64,000 nucleotides of DNA from Axinella damicornis (GCA_963931865.1 OZ007518.1:6874570-6938569); one strand, 5' to 3'; counted from the stretch's first letter, positions 45,901 through 56,615 are shown. The notes: generated by a model not told the origin, from the letters alone. Numbers and translations: made by a program.

Positions 45901-48900
45901 GAAAGAGCTAAAGCCCTGCATGAATAATATAATGATTAATAACCGTTTAAACATAATTCATTAGCAAACCATCCAACGAATAACTTTTTTTTCTTCTTTT
46001 TTTTTCTTCTTTTTTTACGAATAACTGCTGGACTCCCAAATATAAGGCTTGTGACTAGTATTTGACAAGCTTGCGGCAGGTAAACTTTCATAGGAGACTC
46101 ATCAGATTCAACAGATCAAGGTTCATGTAAGTATACTTCCATTTCTGGTTTACCCTATGCATGAAGCAACAGAGATTATTCCCCCTTCTTGTACCGACCG
46201 GCAGCCCATGCAACTAAATTAAATGCTTACTGTTATTCCTTGTTCTCCCATTCTGTTGCTCTCTGGAATGCTTTACCATCCTTTGTACATGCCTCTAACT
46301 GCCTGTCCTTGTTTAAACATGCATTATCTGAATTGATCTCACAGTCCTATGCTTTGAATCTTGACTGTTGACATGTGTAGTTTGTTAAACCTACGAAGAA
46401 GCCACTCAGGGGTACTAAGGTATGGCTTAGTAACGTAGATGGAATTAATATGGAATCGTATTGTCAATCCGTCGTAAAGTCTCCAGATTCTCCTGCATTG
46501 AAGGTGATCGGCAATGCAGAATGGAATGGAATAGACTAAAGAATCTGCAACTACTAATGAATTAATATCTTCATGGTTACAACTACATCAGGCATGCTGA
46601 GCTACGTAAACTTTGGGGCCAAGCAAAAATTGGGCTCAAGTCAGTGCATGCATGTGTAACTGATGTAGGCCTGCAAACTTTTATCGATCCTGGCACTAGC
46701 ATCCAGTTAAGGAATAGTACATTATTCACTGATGTACCTACAATTATAAAATTATACTAGTCTCGTTCCCAGACCCCCCTTGGAAAAATCGAGGGGGGTC
46801 TGGGAACAAGACTACAATTATACATGTTGGTCTTGAGAATTTGAAGTAACAGCAGTGATTACATGTACCAAGACAGGTCAGAAAATCCTGCCTATTTGTA
46901 ATAGGCTTCTGTTTTCCCTTTGAAAATAGTACATTGATGATTTAGGAGCTTTTGGCATAGTTCCTTTACATTCATGGTTGCAATAATACATACAATACAT
47001 ACCAGAGTATGAAGAACTTCATGTATCCCAGTTTCAATCATTTCCTGATCAGACTGACCATCGATCCGGGCAGCACAGAAATTTATTATTCCTGCAATTG
47101 GCCTGAAAAATATCAAGATTTGATTGAACTTCAATTCAATTGCAAGTACACAGACTGTTTATGATACGTATGACATGACTCTGTCCTATTGACTTGAAGG
47201 ATACTTTATAGCTTGATCAGAGGAGTCAGTTTACAACCATAGAGTGCGCACCCATTTCAAAGAGAGTGTAATTAACTATTAACACTTTCACCAGCAAGTG
47301 TACACACAGATCTGTCCCTTCAACCTTTCACGAATCTAATATTAGAAAGGTTTAAGCGAACGCTTAAAATTTTATCAATAAAGCAAGTCAACTAGTAGAC
47401 TTTTAGCCATGTATAAGTCCGTGAAAATTGTGCTTAGTTGAGAGGTGTTAATGGCCGTATCTCTCAACTGCTTGAGAATTCTTACATGTAAATGCAAACA
47501 TGCATGGAATTTGAACCCTGATAATTTGCAGCCTCCTAATTAACTGGGTTCAAATTCCACGGATGTTTTGCAGAATCTGATGTTTCTCACCTGTCTAGTG
47601 AGGACTCCAAATCACAAGACGTTGCAAACGCAAGAGTGTTGGGATTGGCACAGGGGATGGTTCCCACATACAGGATAAAGTCGGTAATGACTCCAGGCCC
47701 ATCAACTCCGACCGTTACACATGTATTGGAATCGCCATTGCATTGTACACATCGCTGAGTAAATAATAGAAATGACATTTTTCAGTGTTAGCCTTGTTCC
47801 CAGGCGCTCATATTACCAAACGCTTGGGAACGAGGCTAAGTCCAGTGTGTGTGTAGCTATATGTTAATAGACACTGGATAGATGATATCGTGCATGTTCA
47901 TAACACACTAACGTGTGTTATGAACATGCACGCATGTTATAAAGATAAGAGCTATAATATTCCATGATAGACGCTAATGTCAGTAACAACCATGAGGTGC
48001 CTCTGCGTATCTCAACAAGGTGAGCTAGAGGCATGTAAGATATGGGAATAGTCAAATGAATGCTATACGGTTTGAATAACGTGTTGACACCATACACTTT
48101 TCATGTATTGCAGAGGCCTCGGATTTATATATCTGTGGATAGAAAGAATGTACAGGAATCGGACTCATCTTTATTGCTGTGCAGACATTCAAGTAGTTGC
48201 TGCCATGATGCTAGGAAATAATGACCACTGAGACACACCAGTGATGTATATAAAATAAGCTGCGGCAATAATGCTATACCTAATGACATGAGAGCTAAGA
48301 AATTTCTCATTAACCACACCATACATTCTTGCCAGCTGGTTAGGTAAGTTAAGTGCAGAATGTGGACAATTTCAGACTTCATCATCAGTACGCTTCCATG
48401 ATAATCGAAAACAGAATTGCAACTTGCTGTCTAAAGTATTATGCAACTCGAAAATAATAAGGACTGACTCCTGCAGGAGCATATAACGAGAAGGAGCGTC
48501 CAACTGTGAGAACAAGTCTGTTCTAATTGTGCTTGTTGTTGACCATAATTATACGGCAAGTGGGAATCCGTAAAGTGATTTACAATTTTGGTCACAAACC
48601 AGCGGGTGGGCCAACACTTATTAGACTATGGGAAGGCCAGTTCTTGTTACCTAAAGAGGTTCCAAATAAGGGCACAACTAGGTTGCTGCTGTTTGAATGA
48701 ACAAGTTCTGAGTCTAAGTTGGACGCTCCTTCTCATTATGGGCTACTGCTCCTAACATGCCAGCCAAATTTGGGACCCTTATCTTCTGAAGGACCAACAA
48801 ACACTTGAAAGTGTCCAAAAGTTTGTGTGTCGGGTGTGCCTCAAACGCTGGGATTTATATTACTCGACTATGCTTGAGGACCTCATTATTCCCACCTTGC

Positions 48901-51860
48901 TGCACACAGCTGAAATTGTGCACTTTGTGCAACTATGTGCATGGGCTGTCCGTTGCTCCTACCGAAACTCTCTCACGAAGGGTACCACTTGTTTCGTTCA
49001 GGCATGTTCATGATCTCACCTTTGCCCGTCCATTTGCTCATACTAATAGAGACATGTACCCGATAGGATTTCTTTGTGGAACAACTTATCTAGTTCTGTA
49101 GTCCATTCTGGGACTTTCAAGCACTCCTTATCATTGTACCAAGTTAGCTAATATCCTTTTGTTAATTGGATGTATGTTCGTATTAGCTCTATATGCTACT
49201 CATGCATCCCTTGCTATATTGCAGCAAAAATAAAACATGCACCATCGTTCTTATATAAATTACAGTAGTGTAGTAGCTTACTGTTTTAGCTAAAGCAAAT
49301 TTGAAGGCAAGACTGGGAAGCCCTTTCTGATTGTACTATAGCTAAATACATACCAAGGCATACTTGTGGATTGATTAATCCTGAATTCTGAAGGCTACTG
49401 TAACCTATGGATCCAATCTGTCAATAGCCACATCCGTACACGGCACCTATCTCCAAAGACATTGCCGGTATAAATGACACCATCAAGCATGTTGCAGATA
49501 TGCAACGTTACGGCTTAAAGGGTTAATCTGTTAAAGCAGCATAGTTTTGTACGCCTAACCTTATAGATAGCTAACGTTCACAAGGTAACAACATCACTAA
49601 CAGTACCTTCAAGTGGTCTTCAGGGATTGTTATAACGCTACAGGTTGTTGTAGGTTCACACTGCTGTACACATTCCCGTACTGCTCCAATCGGAAGAAAA
49701 AAGGTACCACCCACACAGTCTCTACAGAATGCAAGTTGAGAGGATCACTTGAGGGACATAACAAGAGCTGTACGGTGTAGTGTATAGGTATCATTTATTG
49801 ACACATCCTAAATACCTATACTGTACAGTGGGGAATTTTTCATGCATGATACTATCATCCAATATTTTCACAGACGGATCACCGCTCTACACCCTAGAAG
49901 ATAGTGCTCTAGCTAGTGGTTCCCACACCAATGTAAGTGAGGGTTTATATATATAAGACTCCCTTTAACAATCTATCACATCTTTGCCAATTAGATGAGT
50001 CACTTAATCAATCTGTAAACGATCACTCCCCTGATTACTATTACAGTTGACTGTAGTAGAATCTATCTCCCAGACTGGAGTAGACCAGGTATACCAGTCA
50101 CTTGCAAGTGATAATAGAGAGAGCCCATTTCTCTCTTTGCACGCGAAGTGCACATTTATGTGCACACGCAATTCTTCCCGTAACAGCAAGCCACAGAAGC
50201 CACTACCTATGGCCTTATACGGAAGGTAGGGGCATCCCCTATCAATACCTGGCTTCTGCTACGCAAAGTGCTTCAACCGGAAGTACACCGGTGTGTTGTC
50301 TATCGCGCAAAAATGGCTGCCAATGAGATGAGCGTTCCGTGCGTCAAGAAGTGATCGATGCGAGTTTTTCGCCCAGTGTGTAAATGCACAAGGCCGTCTC
50401 AACCACAGTTGCTCGGTTTCTCACCGCCTCAATCCCGGGTAGACGACATCCTGGTGGCTTGAACGGACCGAGGTATGGGCAAGAATCAGCAAGGTAACGA
50501 GATAGCTACTCACAGCAGCTATAAGAAGCTTTGGACTACTATTTAAGGCTCTCTTTGTGTCTAGCTACATCTAGCAAACAACACCTCAAGCATTTCGAGT
50601 AGCCAGAAGCGTTATCAATTATCCAACGCAAAACGCTTCGCAAATTAATAACGCTTCATTATGATGTCATTATTGTCGCGTGCAAACTTTGAATGGGCAG
50701 GCCAAGACTATAGTCCCAAAGCAATCTTGTTAATTTCACTAATTCCCTTACCTTTCAAGCAGTATTGGGGCTGTAGCTGGAATGACTGTCAGGGCTTCTT
50801 CAAAGAAACTTTCCACCACAGGCATGATATTATTCTGTAGAGCATGGATTTCAAAAAAGTTAGATGTCAGTCTGAGTGCTACTGTAGACACCTGTTAGCT
50901 ATACGTGATGTCAGCTCACGTGGCTGAATCTGAAAATTATTAACTGATAAGAGCGGTTTATTTCCTATAAGCCATGCTGTGTAGCAGACTTGCATTAGCT
51001 ACTGTTTGCACATACATGAACCAGCTCATGAAATGATGGGTATCGTATATCGTTGTTCAGCTACCAACCGGACTATCATTCCATCCATGATCACTATTAT
51101 TATCATTTGTTGCACTAGGTATTGTTTGCATGGTTTAATATAAGGGTCTATTGATAAGAAGTCTTTGCACCTTTGGAAACAGTACATAAAGCTACACTGC
51201 AAGTACAAAAGATTCCAACCCATATACAAACTCACCTGGATCCTGTTTCTCTGGGTTACAGTGAGCCTGTAGGGAAGGGGAAAGTAATGATTGGGTTAAC
51301 CCAGACAAGACTACCACATGCTCCTCTTACCCATCCACACTGCTGTCATAAAAGACTGAAATCCTGAAAGGTGCAAAGACAGCAGATTGCCTCTTCACCG
51401 GCTGCCTTTCATTACCTATCTGCACTCCAACTACCATCTATGATGTGTATGCATAATAAGTTATTCAGAAGTGACAATAATCAATAGCAAATACAATACT
51501 ACATTCACTTAGCTGCAGGGTAGGAGTAATATTAATCTGGTATGTATGTATCTCTGCTGACATGCAGTGGCAGTATAATGATCACAACAGAAGCACAATG
51601 GGAAATTCACCTATACCCATGCACAAAACGGACCGAAAGCAACAGCATGCTGAGACAGTTTAGAGGCCTTCTCCATGACTGATTCTTGTTGTACTGTGCT
51701 GAGTTATAATTGTTAGGTAAAGTTCAAACTGTTGATCATAAACATAGCCTACGTATACCTTGGGATTTCTTTCGTGGATGCATTGGAAGTCCTCAGCTTC
51801 AGTACATGTAATCAACACTATCAAAACAGCACGCAGCAGGAGAGAAGATACACCAGCCAT
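38228..51860 (-). CDS. Secreted leishmanolysin-type (M8) metallopeptidase fused to an ITIH C-terminal domain
   Basis: Nineteen exons are placed on the minus strand: 51759-51860, 50752-50834, 49607-49721, 47591-47754, 47003-47102, 45818-45915, 44983-45094, 44751-44858, 44343-44419, 43281-43391, 43074-43209, 41858-41962, 41491-41661, 41267-41344, 40827-40904, 39835-39862, 39720-39755, 39101-39601 and 38228-38472. All phases agree and give about 815 residues; one N-terminal exon near 51.2-51.4 kb may be missing. It starts with a signal peptide (MAGVSSLLLRAVLIVLITCT). M8 features are LAFATSCDLESSLDRPIAG, the zinc motif HEVLHTL|GF split by an intron, TSHWEQR (third His), NEGMTG (Met turn), DSGWYIPNYSMAEELAWG, and many Cys. 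From residue about 568 it becomes GGDPHFSIVLPN...SHGFIGQFF...HCWTAMNHG, the C-terminal domain of ITIH proteins, which in vertebrates ends near the hyaluronan-linking site. It is likely a secreted zinc protease; the fusion is inferred from phase and from the paralogue. Confidence 0.85.
39936..39965 (+). repeat. Poly-G run of 30
   Basis: Uninterrupted G run in the intron between the 26-residue CPSC exon and the 9-codon linker exon of the first metallopeptidase gene. The same site in the second copy has only GGGGGG, so it expanded in one copy. Confidence 0.9.
42030..42235 (+). mobile_element. tRNA-derived SINE, copy 1
   Basis: An A-box-like TGGCGCACTGG at 42041-42051 and a B-box GGTTTGAATCC at 42093-42103 lie about 60 bp apart, as in a tRNA with a long variable arm. 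A tail ends in GAAATCTGAACTGAAC. It is not a functional tRNA: the acceptor stem does not pair and the sequence runs on. It lies in the intron between the CNLVDL exon and the YFTGSNGAN exon of the first metallopeptidase gene. Confidence 0.65.
42828..42890. repeat. Hairpin element, CCTCGTACCCAGGCC type
   Basis: GGCTAGCCTCGTACCCAGGC then CTTCAATCGCAATTGAAG and the inverted GGGTACGAGGCTAC. It lies in a metallopeptidase intron and is a member of the window-wide hairpin family. Confidence 0.75.
43525..44010. mobile_element. Possible MITE with AACCGGATT-rich ends
   Basis: Left: TTTAAACTGGTTCAGGATCC and ACTAAACCGGAT. Right: inverted-like TAAACCGGATTAC and AACTGGATTAGAATCCGGA. The unit AAACCGGATT repeats in both orientations. 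It lies within the intron between the NEGMTG exon and the WYIPNY exon. Element boundaries are uncertain. Confidence 0.4.
45976..46026. mobile_element. Pyrimidine tract flanked by a 10-bp direct repeat
   Basis: The sequence ACGAATAACT occurs on both sides of a 31-bp T-rich tract (TTTTTTCTTC units). A target-site duplication around a poly-T tract is what a fully 5'-truncated retroinsertion leaves, with the tail read on the opposite strand. It lies in a metallopeptidase intron. Confidence 0.55.
46140..46375 (+). pseudogene. LINE 3'-end fragment (non-LTR retrotransposon)
   Basis: RPAAHATKLNAYCYSLFSHS then VALWNALPSFV and SLFKHALSELI match the pattern at the C-terminus of many LINE polyproteins (a conserved WN.LP box, then SL..FK..L). 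It ends at a stop at 46371. The rest of the reverse transcriptase is absent. Confidence 0.6.
46757..46815. repeat. Hairpin element, AGTCTCGTTCCCAGACCCCC type
   Basis: CTAGTCTCGTTCCCAGACCC, a loop, then the inverted GGGGTCTGGGAACAAGACTA. It lies in a metallopeptidase intron. Confidence 0.8.
47789..47840. repeat. Hairpin element, AGCCTTGTTCCCAGGCGC type
   Basis: TTAGCCTTGTTCCCAGGCGC, a short loop, then the inverted CGCTTGGGAACGAGGCTAA. It lies directly upstream of the exon encoding RCVQCNGDSN. Confidence 0.8.
47890..47937. repeat. Perfect palindrome, arms of about 20 bp
   Basis: GTGCATGTTCATAACACACT and, after two or fewer loop bases, ACGTGTGTTATGAACATGCAC. It lies in a metallopeptidase intron next to the hairpin element above. 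It may form a cruciform. Confidence 0.85.
48780..49150 (+). pseudogene. LINE 3'-end fragment, second
   Basis: LESVQKFVCRVCLKRWDLYY then LEDLIIPTLLHTAEIVHF follows the L..VQ+.A.R......YS..L..L..P.L..R pattern of the region after the LINE reverse transcriptase. RISLWNNLSSSVVHSGTFK follows in another frame (WN.L box). It contains stops. It lies in a metallopeptidase intron. Confidence 0.6.
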
Positions 51861-51982
51861 CGTGCATCCTTCACTTCAAACACTCAGTAGGATGTAGATA
51901 CCGGTAATGGAATTTGATTCCACAGGAAACATTATGGCTATGGTACCTTGAGCAAAGTGGTGCAATGTGACCAAAGGAATTA

Positions 51983-52195
51983 CACTTGAAGGTTTCTATG
52001 CATGTATTATTGAGTAAGCCTTACAAAGGACAACAACAACATGCATGTTGGTCTGCTTACTGGAATTCCTGCCTGGTAATTTGATCAATGCTATCAAATT
52101 ACCAGGCAGGAATTCCAGTAAGCAAACCGATAGGTAAACCATAATAATGCTAGTTATTGTCCTTCCTCAATAATATGCATAGAAACCTTCAAGTG
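51983..52195. mobile_element. Foldback element with near-perfect long arms
   Basis: The inner arms TCTGCTTACTGGAATTCCTG plus CCTGGTAATTTGAT and their inverted copy are separated by about 6 bp (centre near 52089). The outer arms CACTTGAAGGTTTCTATGCA and the inverted TGCATAGAAACCTTCAAGTG close the element. It lies just upstream of the metallopeptidase start codon, so it could affect its promoter. Confidence 0.9.
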
Positions 52196-52261
52196 CTGTT
52201 AGAATCCATGACATTATGTTCCTTTTGGCACGGTGCACCACCTTAGCTAGGTACTATAGCC

Positions 52262-52315
52262 ATAGCCTCGTTCCCAGGCGCTCTTGGTAATTGGGGAGAA
52301 GAGCGCCTGCACCAT
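52262..52315. repeat. Half-copy of the CCTCGTTCCCAGGCGC hairpin
   Basis: TAGCCTCGTTCCCAGGCGCT, then GAGCGCCTG, after which the second arm is lost. Confidence 0.6.
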
Positions 52316-52528
52316 TTTATGCATGGTTGGTACATGCACAATGACTGAAGTAACCAATCTGCACTACCTATTCATTGACAACAGAGGGCAGGACGAGAAA
52401 ATAGTCCTCTTAATTAGGAAAATACTGTTACAGAGAGAGCCCATTTCATGAATTAGCCACTAAACTTTGAATGGAGGGTAGTACTTTGGCCGAGGTGCAG
52501 ACCAAGACTGTAAGTCCCAAAGCAATCT

Positions 52529-52610
52529 AAGCAGTGTTGGGGCTGTAGCTGGAATGACTGTTAGGGCTTCTTCAACAAAACTTTCCACCGCAGGCATGAT
52601 TGCATTCTGT
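52529..52610 (-). pseudogene. Decayed duplicate of metallopeptidase exon 2
   Basis: The minus strand reads NAIMPAVESFVEEALTVIPA, matching NNIMPVVESFFEEALTVIPA of the real exon at 50752-50834, but the donor GTAAGG is replaced (TTAGATTGC). Flanking sequence at 52490-53010 also matches 50740-51190, so a segment of about 0.5 kb with one exon was duplicated upstream of the gene's own start codon. Confidence 0.8.
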
Positions 52611-53020
52611 AGTGCATGGATAATATAAGAAATAATTTTATGTCAGTCTGAGTGCAACTGCAGACACCTGTTTGTACAAGTGTATGTGATGCTAACTCGC
52701 GGGCTGAATAAAACTAATATAGCTATATAAGAACTGTATATCCTTGTTCCTATCCCATGCAGTAGTAGGAGAGAAGTGGCTTAGCATTATCATTTGCGGA
52801 TGCATGTACTACCTCATGAAATGATCGGTATCGTATATTGTCGTTTACCAACCATACTATCATTCCATACATGACCATCGTATATATTTGTTCACGATTA
52901 TCAGTCATTGCACTGATAGTAGTATGGTTGAACTTGGCTGTGTGGTTGGAAGGGTTCACAGTACTGAAAAGATACTGCTGAGTTCCATGCACCTTTGCAA
53001 AACTAAGCACATACCGCATA

Positions 53021-53150
53021 GCACTTGAAGGTTTCTGTGCATCATAATTATTGAGTAAGCTGCTTGAATGACGAACAACTTGCGTGGTTAGCTAGTTGGT
53101 TTGCTTACCAGAATCCTTGCCTGGTAATTTGACCCACTGCTATCAAAACT
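53021..53150. mobile_element. Single-arm copy of the 52-kb foldback element
   Basis: AGCACTTGAAGGTTTCTGTG, then GGTTTGCTTACCAGAATCC and TTGCCTGGTAATTTGA follow the order of the left arm of the element at 51983-52195, with no right arm. Confidence 0.7.
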
Positions 53151-53340
53151 AGAGCTCTGTAGAGCACATACCCCGTGCGCAGTATGCTGCAGTGTATGGT
53201 GATGGTAGTAGCTGTGGGGTGTAGATGATAATACGACTTGGTAACCTTTACGTATAATTAGCTTGAGCATTTGGAGTGCTGAGCAGAAGTATTTGATCAA
53301 TGAAGTGAGAGTACATAGAGATTACATGATGATTCTTTGA

Positions 53341-54369
53341 TCATTGGATAATTTGAAATTCAAAAGATTTACAGTGTGTGCCTAATGGATTTAGATCAGA
53401 TAACTCTGTTGGGATATCTTCAAGATCTAGCTTGTTGGCTTTGGCCTGAGCAGGCATTCTCCCTCGTCTCAGAGCATAATCATGTTTTGCATAACCATAC
53501 TTTGTCTTTTGCACTGGTACATACAGACATGGCTGCAAATTCTTCTGGTGCTTTGGTGTACTTGCCGATGTTAAATTCAAGGACTGTCTTCCGGACATCA
53601 GACGATGACAACAGGCACAGATGTAGTCAGGCCCTTCCTTCACAGCTGAGAGGAAAATCTTTGAGACTTCCTCTACGCTTCGCACAGCAGTGTTGCTTGA
53701 TCCTCCACTCTCGTTTGGCTGAACTATCTTGCTGCTTCAGTTTTCTCTTTACTTCTTCTGTCCCTGAGTTACGTTTCCTGAATTTGAACAGAAAGTCATC
53801 AATCGTGTATACAGAAATGTAAACAACCTTGTACACAATATAACTCTTGGACTGTACCTTTTCTGAGCCCGGGCTTCTCGCTGTCTCCTTGCCTCTGAAT
53901 CCTCGAGTGACTCAGATTGACGCTTAGCTGCCTTAGCCCAGGCATCTTGCTGTCTTCTTGCCTCTGCATCCTCGAGTGACTCAGATCGACGTTTAGCTGC
54001 CTGAGCCTGGGTTTCTCGCTGTCTCCTTGCCTCCGCATCCTCGACTGACTGAGATTGGCGCTTAGTTGCCTTAGCCTGGGCTTCTTGCTGTCTCTTCTCC
54101 TTAGAGCAGCGCTTCCTAAACATATACATAGTCAGTATAAAAAGCATGTACACAGAAATGTGCATGCATTGTAATCAACCTCGTACATAATATAACTACA
54201 TGTATTACCTTTTCTTGGTCTGGGCATCTTGATGTCTTCTTGCCGCCGCATCCTCGAGTGACTCAGATCGACGCTTAGCTGCCTGAGCTTGGGCTTCTTG
54301 CTGTCTCCTTGCCGCCGCATCACGAGCCTCTTGCTGTCTTCTTGTCTCCGTATCCTGAGCTTCTTGCAT
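53341..54369 (-). pseudogene. Helitron-like ORF, N-terminal part only
   Basis: Three segments are seen: 54209-54369 (possible ATG at 54369), 53858-54115, and 53341 to about 53785. The first two join in phase and encode repeated charged helices (ARRQQEAQAQAAKRRSESLE and variants), a pattern common at the start of animal Helitron-type proteins. The third has SVEEVSKIFLSAVKEGPDYI followed by CACCHRLM, and GRMPAQAKANKLDLEDIPTE with LSDLNPL, which resembles the DUF6570-like region before the Rep/helicase part. A frameshift lies between KQHCCAKRRG and SVEEVSK. No Rep or helicase domain follows, so it is a truncated remnant. Confidence 0.65.
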
Positions 54370-54986
54370 TTCGCCGTATTCCTCAGTATGAACACGTGCC
54401 AGAAATCCGTGTACGTCCGTCTTTATGTCCGTATTTGAGTTGCAGACCGTAAAAATGGCCGATGTTTAATAAGAAAGAGCTGGAGTGTGCAACGAATTCA
54501 AGCGGTATGGTAGCTATCAGGTGCACAAACGCTTTTTAATTTTCTATTGCAATCTTTTTGTCTGGTTTAGCAATTGTCTAACAATGTACATTACGAGATT
54601 TCAATATTTTTCGAGTAACAGACTGACAGACAACACCGATTGCTTAACCCCGCTTCGCGCATGCGCGCACGGGGTAATAATGACGGTGAGTGTCATATGT
54701 GAGACTGGCACTGTACTGATCTGATTACTATACGTCAAGGTTAAATTGAGCAGGTAGTTGACTTAGTTATCACAGAGTCGGTAGACTCTGTATGTAGGGA
54801 TATGACGTACACGCAATACATGCCAATACAAAAAAATCTCTCCAAATCTCAGAAACGGTACACTTATAAGCCTTTATAACCACATACCGTTCATCTTCGA
54901 GTGTTTTCATGACCAACAAGACTCCTCGCATCGCGAAAAACCGTCGTGAAAGTACCTCACCAGGTACTCGCAAAACGGGCAAATTG

Positions 54987-55040
54987 TTTTTCTTTCTTTC
55001 TTCTTCTTCTTCTTCTTCTTCTTCTTCTTCTTCTTTCTTC
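54987..55040 (+). repeat. (CTT)n microsatellite
   Basis: TTTCTTTCTTTC followed by about twelve CTT/TTC units. It makes an artificial poly-Ser/Leu frame. Confidence 0.9.
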
Positions 55041-55389
55041 AGACAACTTAGCTCAACGTTGCCTCAATCTGTCACGATGGTTTTCGCACGAAACAGCAGC
55101 ATTTTCAACCGAGCAGTGCAACGTCCCATCGCTTTTTCGCTACCTCCAAGTCTTCACCAGGCGGCTGCAGCTGCCCACTCAATAACTATGGCTTCGTTTG
55201 TCACGCCATTTTCACGTTTGTACGCATGCGCACTTAAACGATCACTTAGCAACGATACGTAATTATTACTCAAGATCGCTGAATTAGAAACAGTGGGGAA
55301 GATGCGTTGACCGATGTGTTGTCAAACGAGGCACTCTTTATAAGACTGAGGTTACTCCCTGTACGCATGATTTAGCTAAGCTTATATTG

Positions 55390-55632
55390 CTACCTATGGC
55401 TATACTGTATTCTGTGAGCAGGGTGAATGCCTATCTCAACTCTCCACACCCATATGAATGTCCCTACTATAAACTGCCTATGCCATGGTCTTCTTGAGAT
55501 GCCCGGGCCTGATTCTTCAGCCAATGCTGGAAGTGTAATACCTGAGTAATATTCCAAGGCAAGGATAGCTACTGCCCAAGGCCAGGTGCCTGTGAGGTCA
55601 CTGACTTCTGCAGCAAACTTCAGCTCAAACAT
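55390..55632 (-). other. Open frame of unknown meaning
   Basis: An 80-codon minus-strand frame (LTGTWPWAVAILALEYYSGI near the middle) without splice support or a recognised family. It is probably chance or an unknown repeat fragment. Confidence 0.15.
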
Positions 55633-55661
55633 GCACCTGCTGCCCCAAAAAATTTACATAA

Positions 55662-55938
55662 ACAAGTAATAAAAAACATTAAAAATGTATCAGGATGTAG
55701 GGATACCAGAACGGCAAAAAGTAAGGAAACAAGAGGGATGATCGAACATAACAGTGAAGTATACACTCACCCCTACATATCTTTTTTCATTGTACATGTA
55801 TAATTATATGGAAGAAGATCTCTGTAGGGGTGATTGTATACTTCACTGTTCTGTTCGATCATCCCTCTTGTTTCCTTACTTTTTGCCGTTCTGGTATCCC
55901 TACATCCTGATACATTTTTAATGTTTTTTATTACTTGT
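55662..55938. mobile_element. Foldback element, arms of about 115 bp
   Basis: The left arm 55662-55776 (ACAAGTAATAAAAAACATTA, GGGATACCAGAACGGCAAAA, GAACATAACAGTGAAGTATA) is mirrored almost base for base at 55824-55938, with a spacer of about 47 bp. High arm identity suggests a recent insertion. It abuts the next element. Confidence 0.92.
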
Positions 55939-55939
55939 A

Positions 55940-56521
55940 ATAGTCGAATTGGCAAAGTATATAGGCTGCACGTACAGCCTGACACCCTAAAAGTTGAACC
56001 TTGCTCAACCTTCTTGCAGTGGTTTCATGCAAGTAAGCCAAGTCACAGTTCTTTGCAATATTGCAGTGATGTACTTATGGAGTCCCATAAGTGCAGTTAG
56101 CAGCATGCACTTGTAGCATTCCTACTCCTCATAACATAATAATATAGCTATAGCAATTATAGCTATTGCTGTATTCGACAGTTGACAGCTATATAGCTAG
56201 TCTGTAGACAGTGTTTAGATCTCTGGAGGCCTTGCATTTGTAATGTTATACTTTCATGCTAAAACTGAGAGTTACTGCCTTGAAATGCTCGATAAATTGA
56301 CATGACTAACTGTGCCAACTGATCAAAGAGTTGAGTGAAACCACTGCAAGAAGGTTGAGAGAGGTTCAACTTTTAGTGTGTCAGGACTGTACGTACGTGC
56401 AGATCGAGAAGAGGATTGTTTAACCAAGCTCTATAGTCACCTCAGTTGCATGGCATCTCAGGGCCTCCACTGTAGTAATCAAAGAATGTGCAGCCTATAA
56501 ACTTTGCCAATTCGACTATTA
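55940..56521. mobile_element. TIR element, about 580 bp, right arm interrupted
   Basis: The left end AATAGTCGAATTGGCAAAGT, then CTGCACGTACAGCCTGACAC and TCAACCTTCTTGCAGTGG, is matched inverted on the right (CCACTGCAAGAAGGTTGAGA, GTGTCAGGACTGTACGTACG, CAGCCTATAAACTTTGCCAA, TTCGACTATT). An insert of about 90 bp at about 56403-56492 splits the right arm. No coding sequence is seen. Confidence 0.8.
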
Positions 56522-56615
56522 TCCTATTCGAAGAATGTCATTATTTATCGATGTGTTATTAGGCGCATCTCGCTTATAGGCGCATATTATTTTCCTTCCT
56601 GTGGAGTTATAGGCG

